A stretch of 36,160 nucleotides of DNA from an uncultured Myxococcales bacterium (GTDB lineage Bacteria; Myxococcota_A; Polyangia; Polyangiales; Polyangiaceae). This document shows, one piece after another, positions 7,049 to 15,389 of the stretch (positions are counted from its first letter, which is position 1; every line of letters begins with the position of its first letter). Location: contig CALMUT010000225.1 of the NCBI GenBank assembly GCA_937872925.1, positions 1 to 36,160 on the forward strand. The letters are read 5' to 3'. The translations under genes were made by a program, and so were the position numbers. Below the pieces are notes generated by a model. The model saw nothing but the letters and a program-made list of their open reading frames with translations. It was not told the DNA's origin and made no database searches.

Positions 7049-9427
7049 CTACTCCCGGGTCTTGAGTACTGCGATTAGATCCAAACTGTTCAACTTGCGT
7101 CGCACCAGCGCGAAGCTCACTAGAGCCGATAGGATCACCACCGTTGCTGCGAACGCGTAGGTCCGCGTGGAGATGAATGTCGGTAGGCGGTAGGTTTCCG
7201 GGTCGACGCTGGAAGCCAGGCCGTACACCATCAAGTGTCCCGCGACGAAGCCGAGAGGGATCGCCAACAGGACCTGCACCGAGAGCTCTCCGAACAAGAT
7301 CGCGGCAATCTCACCGCGAGTGAAACCCAAGACGCGCAGGCTGGCCAGGTCGCGGTTGCGTTGCGAGAGCGCAATGCGCGCGTTGTTGTAGACCACGCCG
7401 ACGGCGATCACGCTGGCAAACAGTGCGAGAATCAGCGTGTACACTCGCATGATCTCGCCGCTTTGGCCCTCGAACTGCTCACGGGCGCTGCCTGGGTACG
7501 AGACTGCCGCAACCCAAGGCACGCCCTTCAGGCGTTCGAACACCCCATCGCGAAAGTGCGGGTCCACCCGCAGAAGAGCAGAACTGTAACTCGGCTCATC
7601 TCGCGCCAGACGACTCACGGCTGCTAGGCGCATATGCCCCTGCATGCCAAAGGGCTCGTCCACCAAGTCCGCCACGTAGACCTTAGGCGCACGCCGTCGA
7701 CCTTCGCGCAGCTCCACGGTGACGTGATCACCGGGCTCTACATCCAGCACCTCTGCGAGTTTGGCCGTGAGCATCACGCCGTCATGGGGCACCTGCACGC
7801 GGTCGCCGTCTTGGTTCAGAAGGTGTCGCAGCTCTAGGTCCTCGGGGTAGCCATTGAGCACGGCGTCACGCCGATGGTGCTTGTGAATGAACCGGACGGG
7901 CACGCTGCGAATGCCCTCAGCGCGCCATACCCCCGGCATTGTCGCCAGCTCCCGCAGGGCGCGCTTGGGAACGGGTTTGATGAACGTCACGGTGACGTCT
8001 TCGCGCATGGCGCCGTGGAACTGCACGTCGAGCATGTAGTCGATGGCGTCTGACCAGTACCCCGCCGTGACGACGATGCCCACAGAGAGCGCGATGCCAA
8101 CGGAAGACAGCAATAGCCGAAGCGGCCGCCGCTCGATCTCCCGAACCGCCATCCGCGCGGACGGTCCCAGCAATCCGAATAGTCCCAAGCGCTCAAGCAG
8201 GCTGCGCCGATACAAGGTGGGTGCTGGTGGGCGCATGGCTTCCGCTGGGGGCAGCGCTGCAACCCTACGTGCCGCTGCCAGCGCTCCAAAAAGCGCCGCG
8301 ACAAGGCTGATGCCCACGCTAGTCAACACCAACTCGAAGCCCAGTCGATACTCCGGCGACGGGAACCGAAAGTACTCTCCCGTATACAGGTCTGTCATCG
8401 CGCCACCGAGCCAATTGCCCAGTGCGACGCCCACGACGGCTCCGATGAGCACGATCACGCTGACGAGCTTGACGTAGTGCAAACCAACATCGAAATCGCG
8501 ATAGCCCACGGCTTTCAGCGTCGCGATTTGGGAACGTTGGAGGTAGACCAAGCGCGACAGCACGACGTTGAGCAAGAACGCCGCGACAAACAGAAACAGC
8601 GCAGGCACTACCGTCGCCATTCCCTCCAGCTGGGTCAGCTCCCCCTGCAGCATGAAGTTGGACGCTTGCCTCGCTCTCGGAATCGCACCTAGCGCGCCGT
8701 AGGGCGCGAGCAGCCGGTCCAGCTGTGACAAGACCTCCGGTTCGCTGGCATCAGGCTCTAGACTCACGACGACGTCGTTGAAGCCTCCTTCCATTTGAAA
8801 CGCGGCCGACACCGCGTGCTCGGACATCCACAGCACGGCGATGGACTTTGGATCGTAGGTCATGCCTCCCGGGGGCATGGTGAATACGAATTCCGGACTC
8901 ATGGCCAACCCGACGATGCGCAGTTCGCGCAGCGTGCCATTGATGACGGCGGGAACTTGGTCGCCCAACGAGAGCTTGTGGGCTTCGGCGAAGGCCTTAA
9001 GCAGCATGACCTCGTCATCTCGAGTGGGGTCGACCCAACGGCCCGAGTCCAAATGCAGGTCGTTCAAACTCGGGCGCGCCGCGTCTGGAACCGACACTAC
9101 GGTGCCCGAGGCCGGCCGCGTCATGCCGGGCATCGGAACCATCACACCTTCTACGATGCGTGCTTCAACCCGCCCGACGCCTGGCAGCACTTCGATACGC
9201 GATCGAAGCGCTTTCGGTGCCCGTTCCAGATGCGCGAACGCGTCACCGAAGCGATAACGTTCGTAGTAGACATCCTTCGAATACGTCAGCGAATCGAACG
9301 CACTGCGCATCGTGACGTAGCTGGCGATCCCGCAGGCGACCACCAGGGCGATGGTGATCACCTGACCGACGAGGCCGCGTAGGTCTCTCAGCAGCTTCTT
9401 GTCGAGAGCGCTGAGCAGCATGGTCAT
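7049..9427 (-). CDS. FtsX-type ABC transporter permease (two FtsX repeats)
   Basis: This ~792-residue inner-membrane protein has the MacB/FtsX layout duplicated. An N-terminal span (VITIALVVACGIASYV) leads to a large periplasmic domain of ~220 residues, then three spans with the typical RSQIATLKAVGYRD loop. A second unit follows with a span near LLLSSVGIALSVG, another periplasmic domain, and three C-terminal spans around RNRDLASLRVLGFTRGEI. No ATPase domain is fused, so it needs a separate one. I used the ATG at 9425-9427; ATG 9421 is nearly as good, and the open frame upstream lacks family sequence. The adaptor gene follows 8 bp downstream. Such exporters usually move lipids, lipoproteins, peptides or small molecules; specificity cannot be read here. 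Confidence 0.85.
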   Translation of the reverse strand: MTMLLSALDKKLLRDLRGLVGQVITIALVVACGIASYVTMRSAFDSLTYSKDVYYERYRFGDAFAHLERAPKALRSRIEVLPGVGRVEARIVEGVMVPMPGMTRPASGTVVSVPDAARPSLNDLHLDSGRWVDPTRDDEVMLLKAFAEAHKLSLGDQVPAVINGTLRELRIVGLAMSPEFVFTMPPGGMTYDPKSIAVLWMSEHAVSAAFQMEGGFNDVVVSLEPDASEPEVLSQLDRLLAPYGALGAIPRARQASNFMLQGELTQLEGMATVVPALFLFVAAFLLNVVLSRLVYLQRSQIATLKAVGYRDFDVGLHYVKLVSVIVLIGAVVGVALGNWLGGAMTDLYTGEYFRFPSPEYRLGFELVLTSVGISLVAALFGALAAARRVAALPPAEAMRPPAPTLYRRSLLERLGLFGLLGPSARMAVREIERRPLRLLLSSVGIALSVGIVVTAGYWSDAIDYMLDVQFHGAMREDVTVTFIKPVPKRALRELATMPGVWRAEGIRSVPVRFIHKHHRRDAVLNGYPEDLELRHLLNQDGDRVQVPHDGVMLTAKLAEVLDVEPGDHVTVELREGRRRAPKVYVADLVDEPFGMQGHMRLAAVSRLARDEPSYSSALLRVDPHFRDGVFERLKGVPWVAAVSYPGSAREQFEGQSGEIMRVYTLILALFASVIAVGVVYNNARIALSQRNRDLASLRVLGFTRGEIAAILFGELSVQVLLAIPLGFVAGHLMVYGLASSVDPETYRLPTFISTRTYAFAATVVILSALVSFALVRRKLNSLDLIAVLKTRE

Positions 9428-9622
9428 TGCTTTACAACGTTTTGGTGGGCCACGATCAAGCGGCACGGAAAACACCGAAAACCTGTGCCGGTCGCGAACG
9501 GCCTGCGGCTGCAGTTGCCGGTATTCGGGCTAGATCTGCGGTTCTCCCGGGTTTTCGCCGGGCCCGACCAGGTACCGTCTTTCGATGCGGCCGCGTTTTC
9601 TTCTCTCGTGTAGACTTTGGGT

Positions 9623-11362
9623 GTGTCGCTCGAGAGCGGATCGGGTCGCCCCGCCGAGCCGGCGCCTTTTCCAGAGCGGCTTGGGCGCTACGAGGTGCTG
9701 ATCCCCATCGCCAGCGGTGGGATGGCGACGGTCTACCTCGCGCGATCCCAGGGCATGGCTGGTTTCGAGCGCGAGGTGGCGCTCAAACTGACCCACGGGC
9801 ACCTTCGGGACGATCCGGAGTTTGTCGCATCTCTGATCGATGAAGCACGGCTCGCCGGCGGCATCCGGCATCCCAACGTGGTCGGTGTCTTGGATGTCGG
9901 CGAGGACCCGCATGGTGTGTTCATCGTCATGGAGTACGTGGAGGGTGACTCCCTGGCGAACATTCTGCGTGCACTGAGAAAGTCGAAGACACGCATGCCG
10001 CCCAAGATCGCTTTGCGGCTTCTGGACGACGTGCTCATGGGCTTGCACGCAGCTCATGAGCTGCGCGACGAAAACGGCGCGCAGATGCAGGTCGTGCACC
10101 GCGATGTGACTCCCCACAACATTCTGGTGGGGTTGGACGGTGTGGCGACCCTGACGGATTTCGGGATCGCCAAAGCCATCACTCGGCTGTCGAATACCTC
10201 GACGGGACTCGTCAAAGGCAAGATCGCATATATGTCGCCCGAACAGGCGCAGGGTCATGCCATCGACCGCCGTTGCGACGTTTGGGCCGCAGGGGTCGTC
10301 GCGTGGGAGGCGTTCGCGGGAACGCGTCTATACGATGGCCCGAACGAGGCGGCGATCTTGCTTAAGATCGTGCGTGAACCCCCGTCTCGGTTGCGCAACG
10401 TGTGTCGTGAATTGCCAAAGCAGGTCGACGAGGCCGTGGCGCGGGCGCTTCAGCTGAATGTGAAGAATCGGTACGAGAGCGCGGAGGCTTTCGCTCAAGG
10501 GCTGATCAAGGCATCTGCCGAGTGCGGGCTCGAGCGTGCGGACCGCCGGGAAGTCGCCGCCTTCTTGCGACCGCTCTTGGAAGCCAAGCTGAGGACGCGC
10601 AAGAAGAAGGTCGCGGAAATCCAAGCGCTGCGCCGTCGCATGGAGGAGCTGACAACTCAGGGCATGAGCAGGAAAGGCGCGACGCCCACGATCTCGACCG
10701 AGCTGGCGGCGCAGATACGGGCCGTTGCCGATGTCGTGGCGGATCCGCTGCCAACCTTGGACACCGATGACCTGGTGCCCCTTGAGGACACAAAGACAGT
10801 TCCGTCGAGTCCAGCGGCTGCGCTGGAGAAGGACCCGTCCGAGGCAACGACGGAAGATATGCTGGACGCGCCGCCGACGGAGTCTGTGCATTTGCCGGGC
10901 TCGTCCGCAACGCAATACATCGGCCCGGTCAGCGGGAATGGCGGCGAGCGCGAACAGACTGGCAGTGTTGGGATTTCCAGCATGGTGCGCTCCATTCTGG
11001 CGCCGCCGGGAACCACTGGCGGATTCATCGTGGCCGGCGCGGTGGTCGGGGTTGGGCTCTTCATGGTGGTCGGTCTGGCAGTCGTCATTTTCCGCAGCGG
11101 ACCCGAATCGCCCGCAACGGCGGAATCCGCGTCTGCGCTCCCGCAAGCCGCCGAGCAACCTGCACCACCGGTAGCGCTGCCGCCCCCGACCCAAAAGCCA
11201 ACGGAGAGCGCCCTCTTGAGCGTGGAGGAGCTCCCGCCGCTGCCCAGCGCGAGCGCCGCCCCGGTGAAGAAGCCGCGTGGCGTGCCCAAGGTAGTGGTGC
11301 CTCGACCGTCTCCGAAGTCGACATCGGGCACGCCGCTTAGTAATCCATATAAGTCCAAGTGA
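9623..11362 (+). CDS. Membrane-anchored Ser/Thr protein kinase (PknB-like)
   Basis: This is a 579-residue kinase with a cytosolic catalytic domain at about 20-300. Visible are the glycine loop IASGGMATVYLA, VALK with the ATP-binding Lys55, the helix-C EAR, HRDVTPHN with the catalytic Asp161 and Asn166, DFG at 179-181, and MSPEQ after an activation loop rich in Thr and Ser. The catalytic-loop Lys of most kinases is Thr, a variant I associate with deltaproteobacterial kinases. A basic helical segment and an acidic linker lead to one span at about 466-491 and a Pro-rich tail expected outside the membrane. There are no PASTA repeats. The start is GTG 9623; TTG 9617 is in frame and also possible. 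The end overlaps the next gene by GTGA. Confidence 0.88.
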   Translation: MSLESGSGRPAEPAPFPERLGRYEVLIPIASGGMATVYLARSQGMAGFEREVALKLTHGHLRDDPEFVASLIDEARLAGGIRHPNVVGVLDVGEDPHGVFIVMEYVEGDSLANILRALRKSKTRMPPKIALRLLDDVLMGLHAAHELRDENGAQMQVVHRDVTPHNILVGLDGVATLTDFGIAKAITRLSNTSTGLVKGKIAYMSPEQAQGHAIDRRCDVWAAGVVAWEAFAGTRLYDGPNEAAILLKIVREPPSRLRNVCRELPKQVDEAVARALQLNVKNRYESAEAFAQGLIKASAECGLERADRREVAAFLRPLLEAKLRTRKKKVAEIQALRRRMEELTTQGMSRKGATPTISTELAAQIRAVADVVADPLPTLDTDDLVPLEDTKTVPSSPAAALEKDPSEATTEDMLDAPPTESVHLPGSSATQYIGPVSGNGGEREQTGSVGISSMVRSILAPPGTTGGFIVAGAVVGVGLFMVVGLAVVIFRSGPESPATAESASALPQAAEQPAPPVALPPPTQKPTESALLSVEELPPLPSASAAPVKKPRGVPKVVVPRPSPKSTSGTPLSNPYKSK

Positions 11363-12279
11363 GGATTATCCCCGGAACATCAAGATCCGCTGCGCTGCTG
11401 GCAGCGTGCCTGCTTTGGTCAAGCGTGCTGTTTGCGGACGACTCGGCGATGCGCGCCGCAAATCATTTCGACGCGGGGTTGAAGCTGTACCAGCAGGGTC
11501 GCATGCGTGACGCCGCGGTGGACTTTCTGCGTGCCTACGCCCTCGCGCCCCATGCGGACGCACTGTATAACGCCGGGCTGGCGCTCGAAGGGTCTGGCGA
11601 CCGCGCAGCAGCCGCAACGGCCTACTCCTGGGCGCTTGCAGACGAGCTCCGGTCGGAAGTACGCCCGGATGCACAGTCGCGCTTCGCGCGGATCTCGCCT
11701 GGACTCGGTCGCGTACGGGTCGAGGCCCCGGGTGGTGCGACTGCCGAGCATTCGGTCATGCGCACGCGGAATCTGCCGGCGGTTTTTTACGTGCTTCCGG
11801 GCGAAGCGCTGCTCACGGTGACGTTTGCGGATGGGCAGATCTTGTCTCGACGGGCGCGGGCTGAGGCGGGCGACGAGGTCGAACTCCGATTTGCACGTCC
11901 GGTGCAGAGCGAAGCCGCATCCATCCCTCGCCAAGTCCCGGCCGATTCGGCAACATCAGTCCCGCAATCCGGCGGCCAGTTCCCTTGGCGCACGGCGGGC
12001 TATGTCGGAGTTGGCAGCGGGTTGGTTCTGGGCGTGAGCGCGTTCGTCTTGCGCCAAGCCACTCTGGGGGCTCGCGACGACTTCGTTGATTCAGGCAATA
12101 CGGATGCAGATGCTCGAGAGCGGGCCGTCTCTTTGAATACTTGGACCAACGTGGCACTTGTGTCGTCACTTGTCGTTGGTGCTGCCGGTGCGGGGCTCGT
12201 GCTTTTCGCGCCCAGCCCGGAAGCAGACGTTGGCGTCGCGTTGGGTCCGAGCGGCACGCACTTGGTTGGGCGCTTCTGA
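11359..12279 (+). CDS. TPR-like membrane protein paired with the kinase
   Basis: This 306-residue protein of unknown function has a signal peptide or N-terminal anchor (residues ~8-26, ending LFADD). A TPR-like helical region follows at about 33-95 (AGLKLYQQGRMRDAAVDFLRA; HADALYNAGLALE). Next is a beta-rich segment at ~108-180 with FYVLPGEALLTVTFADG, reminiscent of a PEGA-type domain, and two hydrophobic stretches near 203-222 and 259-283. It starts with GTG at 11359, whose last bases overlap the kinase stop (GTGA), so the two proteins are probably made in fixed ratio. Kinase genes with such TPR/PEGA partners are common in myxobacteria; a role in sensing or as a substrate is inference. It converges on the sigma-54 activator gene with only 11 bp between stops. 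Confidence 0.75.
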   Translation: MRIIPGTSRSAALLAACLLWSSVLFADDSAMRAANHFDAGLKLYQQGRMRDAAVDFLRAYALAPHADALYNAGLALEGSGDRAAAATAYSWALADELRSEVRPDAQSRFARISPGLGRVRVEAPGGATAEHSVMRTRNLPAVFYVLPGEALLTVTFADGQILSRRARAEAGDEVELRFARPVQSEAASIPRQVPADSATSVPQSGGQFPWRTAGYVGVGSGLVLGVSAFVLRQATLGARDDFVDSGNTDADARERAVSLNTWTNVALVSSLVVGAAGAGLVLFAPSPEADVGVALGPSGTHLVGRF

Positions 12280-12290
12280 GCGGGCTGCGG

Positions 12291-13604
12291 CTAGGCGCGG
12301 AAACTCTTGGCGTCTAGCTTGAGACGACGCAGCGTCTCGTACAGCACAGAGCGACTCATTCCCAGCAGCGCACCCGCCTTGGCCACGTTCCCTTGGCTAT
12401 CCGTCAAGGCTTGCGCGACCCGCATGGACAGCTCGGCTTCCGCGTCCGGCTGGCCCAGTCTCGACAAAGAGGCTGTCATGACGGTCGCCACATCCGTGGG
12501 TTCGACTTCCGCATGAGATTGCCGTTTTGCCACCTCGCTTGCGGCTTGCACCACGTTGCGAAGCTCGCGCACGTTCCCGGGGAATGCGTGCAGCATTAGG
12601 CGTTCCAAGGCATGGGCCGAAACCGCTATGCCCGCGTCTCGCAGGAAGTGGTGGCTCAGCGCGGGCACGTCTTCGATACGGTCCCGCAGTGCCGGCAGTA
12701 AGATGCGCAAGCCGGACACGCGGTGCAGGAGATCTCCGCGGAAGTCACCGGTCTCCACCAGGTCGTCCACATCTCGATTCGTGGCGGCAACGATGCGCAC
12801 GTTCACTTTCGTTGCGCGGTCCTCGCCCACCGCGCGGACTTCGTCTGTCTCCAAGACACGCAGCAACTTGGCCTGAACCGCCGCGGGGAGTTCTCCGATT
12901 TCGTCCAGGAACAAGGTCCCGCCATCCGCTGTGCGAAACAGTCCCGCGCGTGTGCCGACGGCTCCCGAAAACGCGCCGCGGGTGTGTCCGAATAGCTCCG
13001 CGTCGACGAGTTCGTTAGGGACCGCTGCACAGTTGAGTGCAACGAAGTTGCCGCTGCGCCCACTGGCGTCGTGCATCGCGCTAGCGATGACTTCCTTGCC
13101 CGTGCCGGTGTCACCGAGAATCAATACAGGGCTCTTGGTTCTTGCGATCGTATCGACGACGATGCGTGTGTCGTCGAGCGCCGCCCCTCCGACGATGGCT
13201 GGGTACTTGAGTGCAACTGCGCGCGGACGCAAATACGGTGAGACGTCGCGCAGCACCACCAGCAGTGTCTTGCCCAGGCGTACGACGCTGCCGGGAGGTG
13301 CGAGGGCGCCTCCCTTGCCGATTGTCTCTCCGTTCACGGACGTGCCGTTGCGGCTGCCGAGGTCCGTCACGAAAAGCGCGCTGCCGCGATTGTCGAAGCG
13401 TGCGTGTACCCTGGACACCCCGGCATCTTCGACGCTGAAATCGGCGCTGGCGTCCCGACCGACGGTCACGCTTGGGGCGGCCGCGTGGCCGATCCACGGA
13501 AACGTGCCGCGACACGAAGCCACCACAATACCCGGCACCGGGTTGGCAGCTTTGCCGCCTCCCGGGTAGTCAAACGCGGCTTCTGTGACGGTGCGGTCGG
13601 CCAT
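12291..13604 (-). CDS. FHA-domain sigma-54-dependent transcriptional activator
   Basis: This is a 437-residue enhancer-binding protein. Residues ~46-118 are an FHA domain (VTVGRDASADF, SRVHARF, LGSRNGTSVNG), which binds phosphothreonine. Residues ~138-370 are the AAA+ sigma-54 domain: Walker A GDTGTGKE at 164-171, GAFSGA at 210-215 in place of GAFTGA, Walker B LFLDEIGE at 231-238, and DFRGDLLHRV. The last ~40 residues are a Fis-type helix-turn-helix (NVAKAGALLGMSRSVLYETL). It should open sigma-54 promoters when a phosphoprotein binds FHA; the adjacent Ser/Thr kinase is an obvious upstream candidate. It is transcribed divergently from the PEGA/PilZ genes, whose upstream region carries a -24/-12 promoter and palindromes. 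The start is the ATG at 13602-13604. Confidence 0.92.
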   Translation of the reverse strand: MADRTVTEAAFDYPGGGKAANPVPGIVVASCRGTFPWIGHAAAPSVTVGRDASADFSVEDAGVSRVHARFDNRGSALFVTDLGSRNGTSVNGETIGKGGALAPPGSVVRLGKTLLVVLRDVSPYLRPRAVALKYPAIVGGAALDDTRIVVDTIARTKSPVLILGDTGTGKEVIASAMHDASGRSGNFVALNCAAVPNELVDAELFGHTRGAFSGAVGTRAGLFRTADGGTLFLDEIGELPAAVQAKLLRVLETDEVRAVGEDRATKVNVRIVAATNRDVDDLVETGDFRGDLLHRVSGLRILLPALRDRIEDVPALSHHFLRDAGIAVSAHALERLMLHAFPGNVRELRNVVQAASEVAKRQSHAEVEPTDVATVMTASLSRLGQPDAEAELSMRVAQALTDSQGNVAKAGALLGMSRSVLYETLRRLKLDAKSFRA

Positions 13605-13633
13605 GGAGCGCAGGGAGTGTAGACCCAGTGGAT

Positions 13634-13674
13634 TCCGGACGTCTCGGTCTTGGACGTCCTGGGCGTCCGGACGC
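13634..13674. promoter_or_regulatory. Palindrome cluster, candidate activator-binding sites
   Basis: Three related palindromic elements sit between the divergent activator and PEGA genes: TCCGGACGTC (13634-13643), GGACGTCC (13652-13659) and the perfect 12-mer GCGTCCGGACGC (13663-13674). The octamer TCCGGACG recurs at 13634 and 13666, exactly 32 bp apart, about three helical turns. They lie about 40-80 bp upstream of the -24 element, a plausible place for an enhancer-binding protein. Binding by the neighbouring FHA activator is inferred. Confidence 0.5.
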
Positions 13675-13711
13675 TGCCCAGTCTAGACACAAAAAACACC
13701 GGATTTGGGGC

Positions 13712-13727
13712 TGGCCCGCTCCTTGCT
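13712..13727 (+). promoter_or_regulatory. Sigma-54 (-24/-12) promoter
   Basis: TGGCCCG (13712-13718), four bases, then TTGCT (13723-13727) fits the consensus TGGCACG-N4-TTGCW with one mismatch. The essential GG and GC dinucleotides are separated by the required 10 bp. Transcription would start near 13738. A GGGAG ribosome site (13739-13743) and the ATG at 13752 follow at once. A sigma-54 activator gene is divergent next door. Confidence 0.7.
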
Positions 13728-13751
13728 CTTCTTCTTGCGGGAGAAAAAGCC

Positions 13752-14948
13752 ATGAACCGACGTCGGATGCACTCTGCGCCCAGCCACATTGACGACGAAA
13801 CCCTCACGCTCCAGCTACCCCTCGAGGACGTCTCGGAGCTGGACGACTCGGATCTCATCGCCTTGGGCGGCCCTGCTGCAGCGCCCTGGTTGCCGCCCCC
13901 CGCGACGCCGCGCATGTCCCCGCTTCCTGCGCTGCCCGCGCTGCCCCTCCCGGCCCCACGCCAGCCCGCGCTGCGCGCTCTCGCCCCGTTGCCACCCCCG
14001 CCCAGGCTCCCACGCAGTCTGCCGAGTCCCGCTTTGCCTCGATTCGGAGGTGCGGAGTTGCCGTCGTCTGAAATCGGCGTGCGCACCCTTCCTCCGATGG
14101 CGCCACCGCCCGGTTCCTCAGCCGGCGCCCAAGCTGCGGCCTCAGGTCCGCGATTCGAACGGTCTCTGCCCGCACTGCGCGCGGTTTCGCCCACCACGCG
14201 CTGCTCGCCGCCCGCCCGCCGAGAGCCCGTGACTCGGCCCGCAATGGAGGCGCCCCTGGCGCTGAGCCGTCCGTCGAGCATCCCACCCGTCACTTTCGAT
14301 CCACGCATTGCGTCGGAGGTATTGCCGTCGGTGCCTTCGGTACCACCGTCGGTCACATCCGAGATCCGCATTGCGGTGCCGCGTTTTCTTCGGGCGCCGG
14401 CGCTGCTCGGCGTCCTGTCAGGATTCGTGATGTTCTTGGCGGTCTGGCTGGTGGCGCGTCCCGGACCGGCCGCGGCGGACCCCGTCGCCCCCGGGCACCT
14501 GGCTGCCGGTACGTGCACAACTCCCGGCTGTGGAGCCTACGTATACGATTACCCGCAACCCGCCTACGCGCCGGCCGAACAAGCCCCCATCTCCCCGATG
14601 CAGCTACCGCTCATCCAGCCAGAGTTGGTTTCGCCGGAGCCCGAGCACCAGCCCGCATCAGCTACGGCCGCTCCTTCCCCGGTCACTCCGGCCCCCGCCA
14701 GTCGGTCACACGTTCCTCAACCCCAACCCGCCGCCTTTGGAACCGTGAACTTCAATTCGATCCCGATTTCCAACGTTGTTTTGGATGGCCGCCCCCTGGG
14801 CAGCACCCCCGTCGTGGGCGTGCGTGTGCCGGCTGGCACACACGCCGTCACGTTCATTCACCCCGACCACGGTCGTCGCCAGACGACGCTGCGGGTGGGG
14901 CCGGGGCAGAGCAAAGCCGCCTTTGCACGGTTCACTGCCGAGGACTAG
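13752..14948 (+). CDS. Pro-rich single-span membrane protein with PEGA domain
   Basis: This 398-residue protein begins with a short acidic segment (residues ~13-38). A very Pro/Ala-rich disordered region runs to ~205, and one membrane span lies at about 215-235. A second Pro-rich stretch and a C-terminal PEGA domain at ~329-394 follow (GTVNFNSIPISNVVLDGRPLG, PAGTHAVTFIHPDHG). PEGA is a small beta domain found in surface or envelope proteins. No signal peptide is present, so the long N-terminus is probably cytosolic and PEGA outside. The frame is open back to 13650, but ATG 13752 follows GGGAG and lies just after the predicted sigma-54 transcription start. The PilZ gene follows 34 bp downstream. 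Confidence 0.75.
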   Translation: MNRRRMHSAPSHIDDETLTLQLPLEDVSELDDSDLIALGGPAAAPWLPPPATPRMSPLPALPALPLPAPRQPALRALAPLPPPPRLPRSLPSPALPRFGGAELPSSEIGVRTLPPMAPPPGSSAGAQAAASGPRFERSLPALRAVSPTTRCSPPARREPVTRPAMEAPLALSRPSSIPPVTFDPRIASEVLPSVPSVPPSVTSEIRIAVPRFLRAPALLGVLSGFVMFLAVWLVARPGPAAADPVAPGHLAAGTCTTPGCGAYVYDYPQPAYAPAEQAPISPMQLPLIQPELVSPEPEHQPASATAAPSPVTPAPASRSHVPQPQPAAFGTVNFNSIPISNVVLDGRPLGSTPVVGVRVPAGTHAVTFIHPDHGRRQTTLRVGPGQSKAAFARFTAED

Positions 14949-14982
14949 CCACACGCCGAGTTTGAGAAACGAGGAAACGACC

Positions 14983-15306
14983 ATGGAACACCGCTCGAGC
15001 CCACGAACGAAGACCAGCGCTCCCGTCAGTGTGCGTCGCGGCAGTCAGCAGTTGCGTGCTCGCTGTGTGGAGCTTTCGCAGACGGGCATGCTTGTGCGGG
15101 CCCCTAGAGCATTGCGCGTTAGTGCTTGGCCCTACCTATCGGCAACTCTCACGCTGCCAACGGGCGACGTTCGCGTTCTGGCGCGTCGCGTCGGCGTTCG
15201 CGAGGACAAGGTGGCATATGCCTTCGTCGTCCTCGACGCCGCGTCGCAGGGGCGGCTGACAGACCACCTCTTCGACCTGATGACGTCTGCCCGCCGCGCT
15301 GCCTGA
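14983..15306 (+). CDS. PilZ-domain protein
   Basis: This 107-residue stand-alone PilZ domain belongs to a family of cyclic-di-GMP effectors that act in motility, polysaccharide and surface behaviour. RSSPR at residues 4-8 supplies the RxxxR arm and ELSQTG at 30-35 occupies the [D/N]xSxxG position, with Glu replacing the usual Asp or Asn. Ligand binding is therefore likely but not certain. The remaining strands (YLSATLTLP, VRVLARRV, AYAFVVLD) and the last helix fit the fold. The ATG at 14983 follows GAGGA at 14971-14975. The PEGA gene is 34 bp upstream and probably shares its sigma-54 promoter. A long hairpin starts just after the stop. Confidence 0.8.
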   Translation: MEHRSSPRTKTSAPVSVRRGSQQLRARCVELSQTGMLVRAPRALRVSAWPYLSATLTLPTGDVRVLARRVGVREDKVAYAFVVLDAASQGRLTDHLFDLMTSARRAA

Positions 15307-15307
15307 A

Positions 15308-15355
15308 GGGGCCGGGCGAAGCCGTTGTGCCTGATCCAGTGACTCGCCCGGCTCC
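15308..15355 (+). terminator. Long hairpin after the PilZ gene
   Basis: GCCGGGCGA (15311-15319) pairs perfectly with TCGCCCGGC (15344-15352). Three further pairs, one of them G-U, extend the stem to 12 bp, with a 24-nt loop. It starts 2 nt after the stop. There is no U-tract, so it may be a transcript-end stabiliser rather than a classical terminator. Confidence 0.45.
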
Positions 15356-15389
15356 ATGACATGGCGTCCCGCGTAGATTAGACTGCAAG

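Noticed and set aside
13466..14518. A long minus-strand open frame opposite the PEGA gene
   Set aside because: It is the antisense of the Pro/Ala-rich gene, with Gly/Arg/Ser low complexity and no domain. High GC keeps such frames open.
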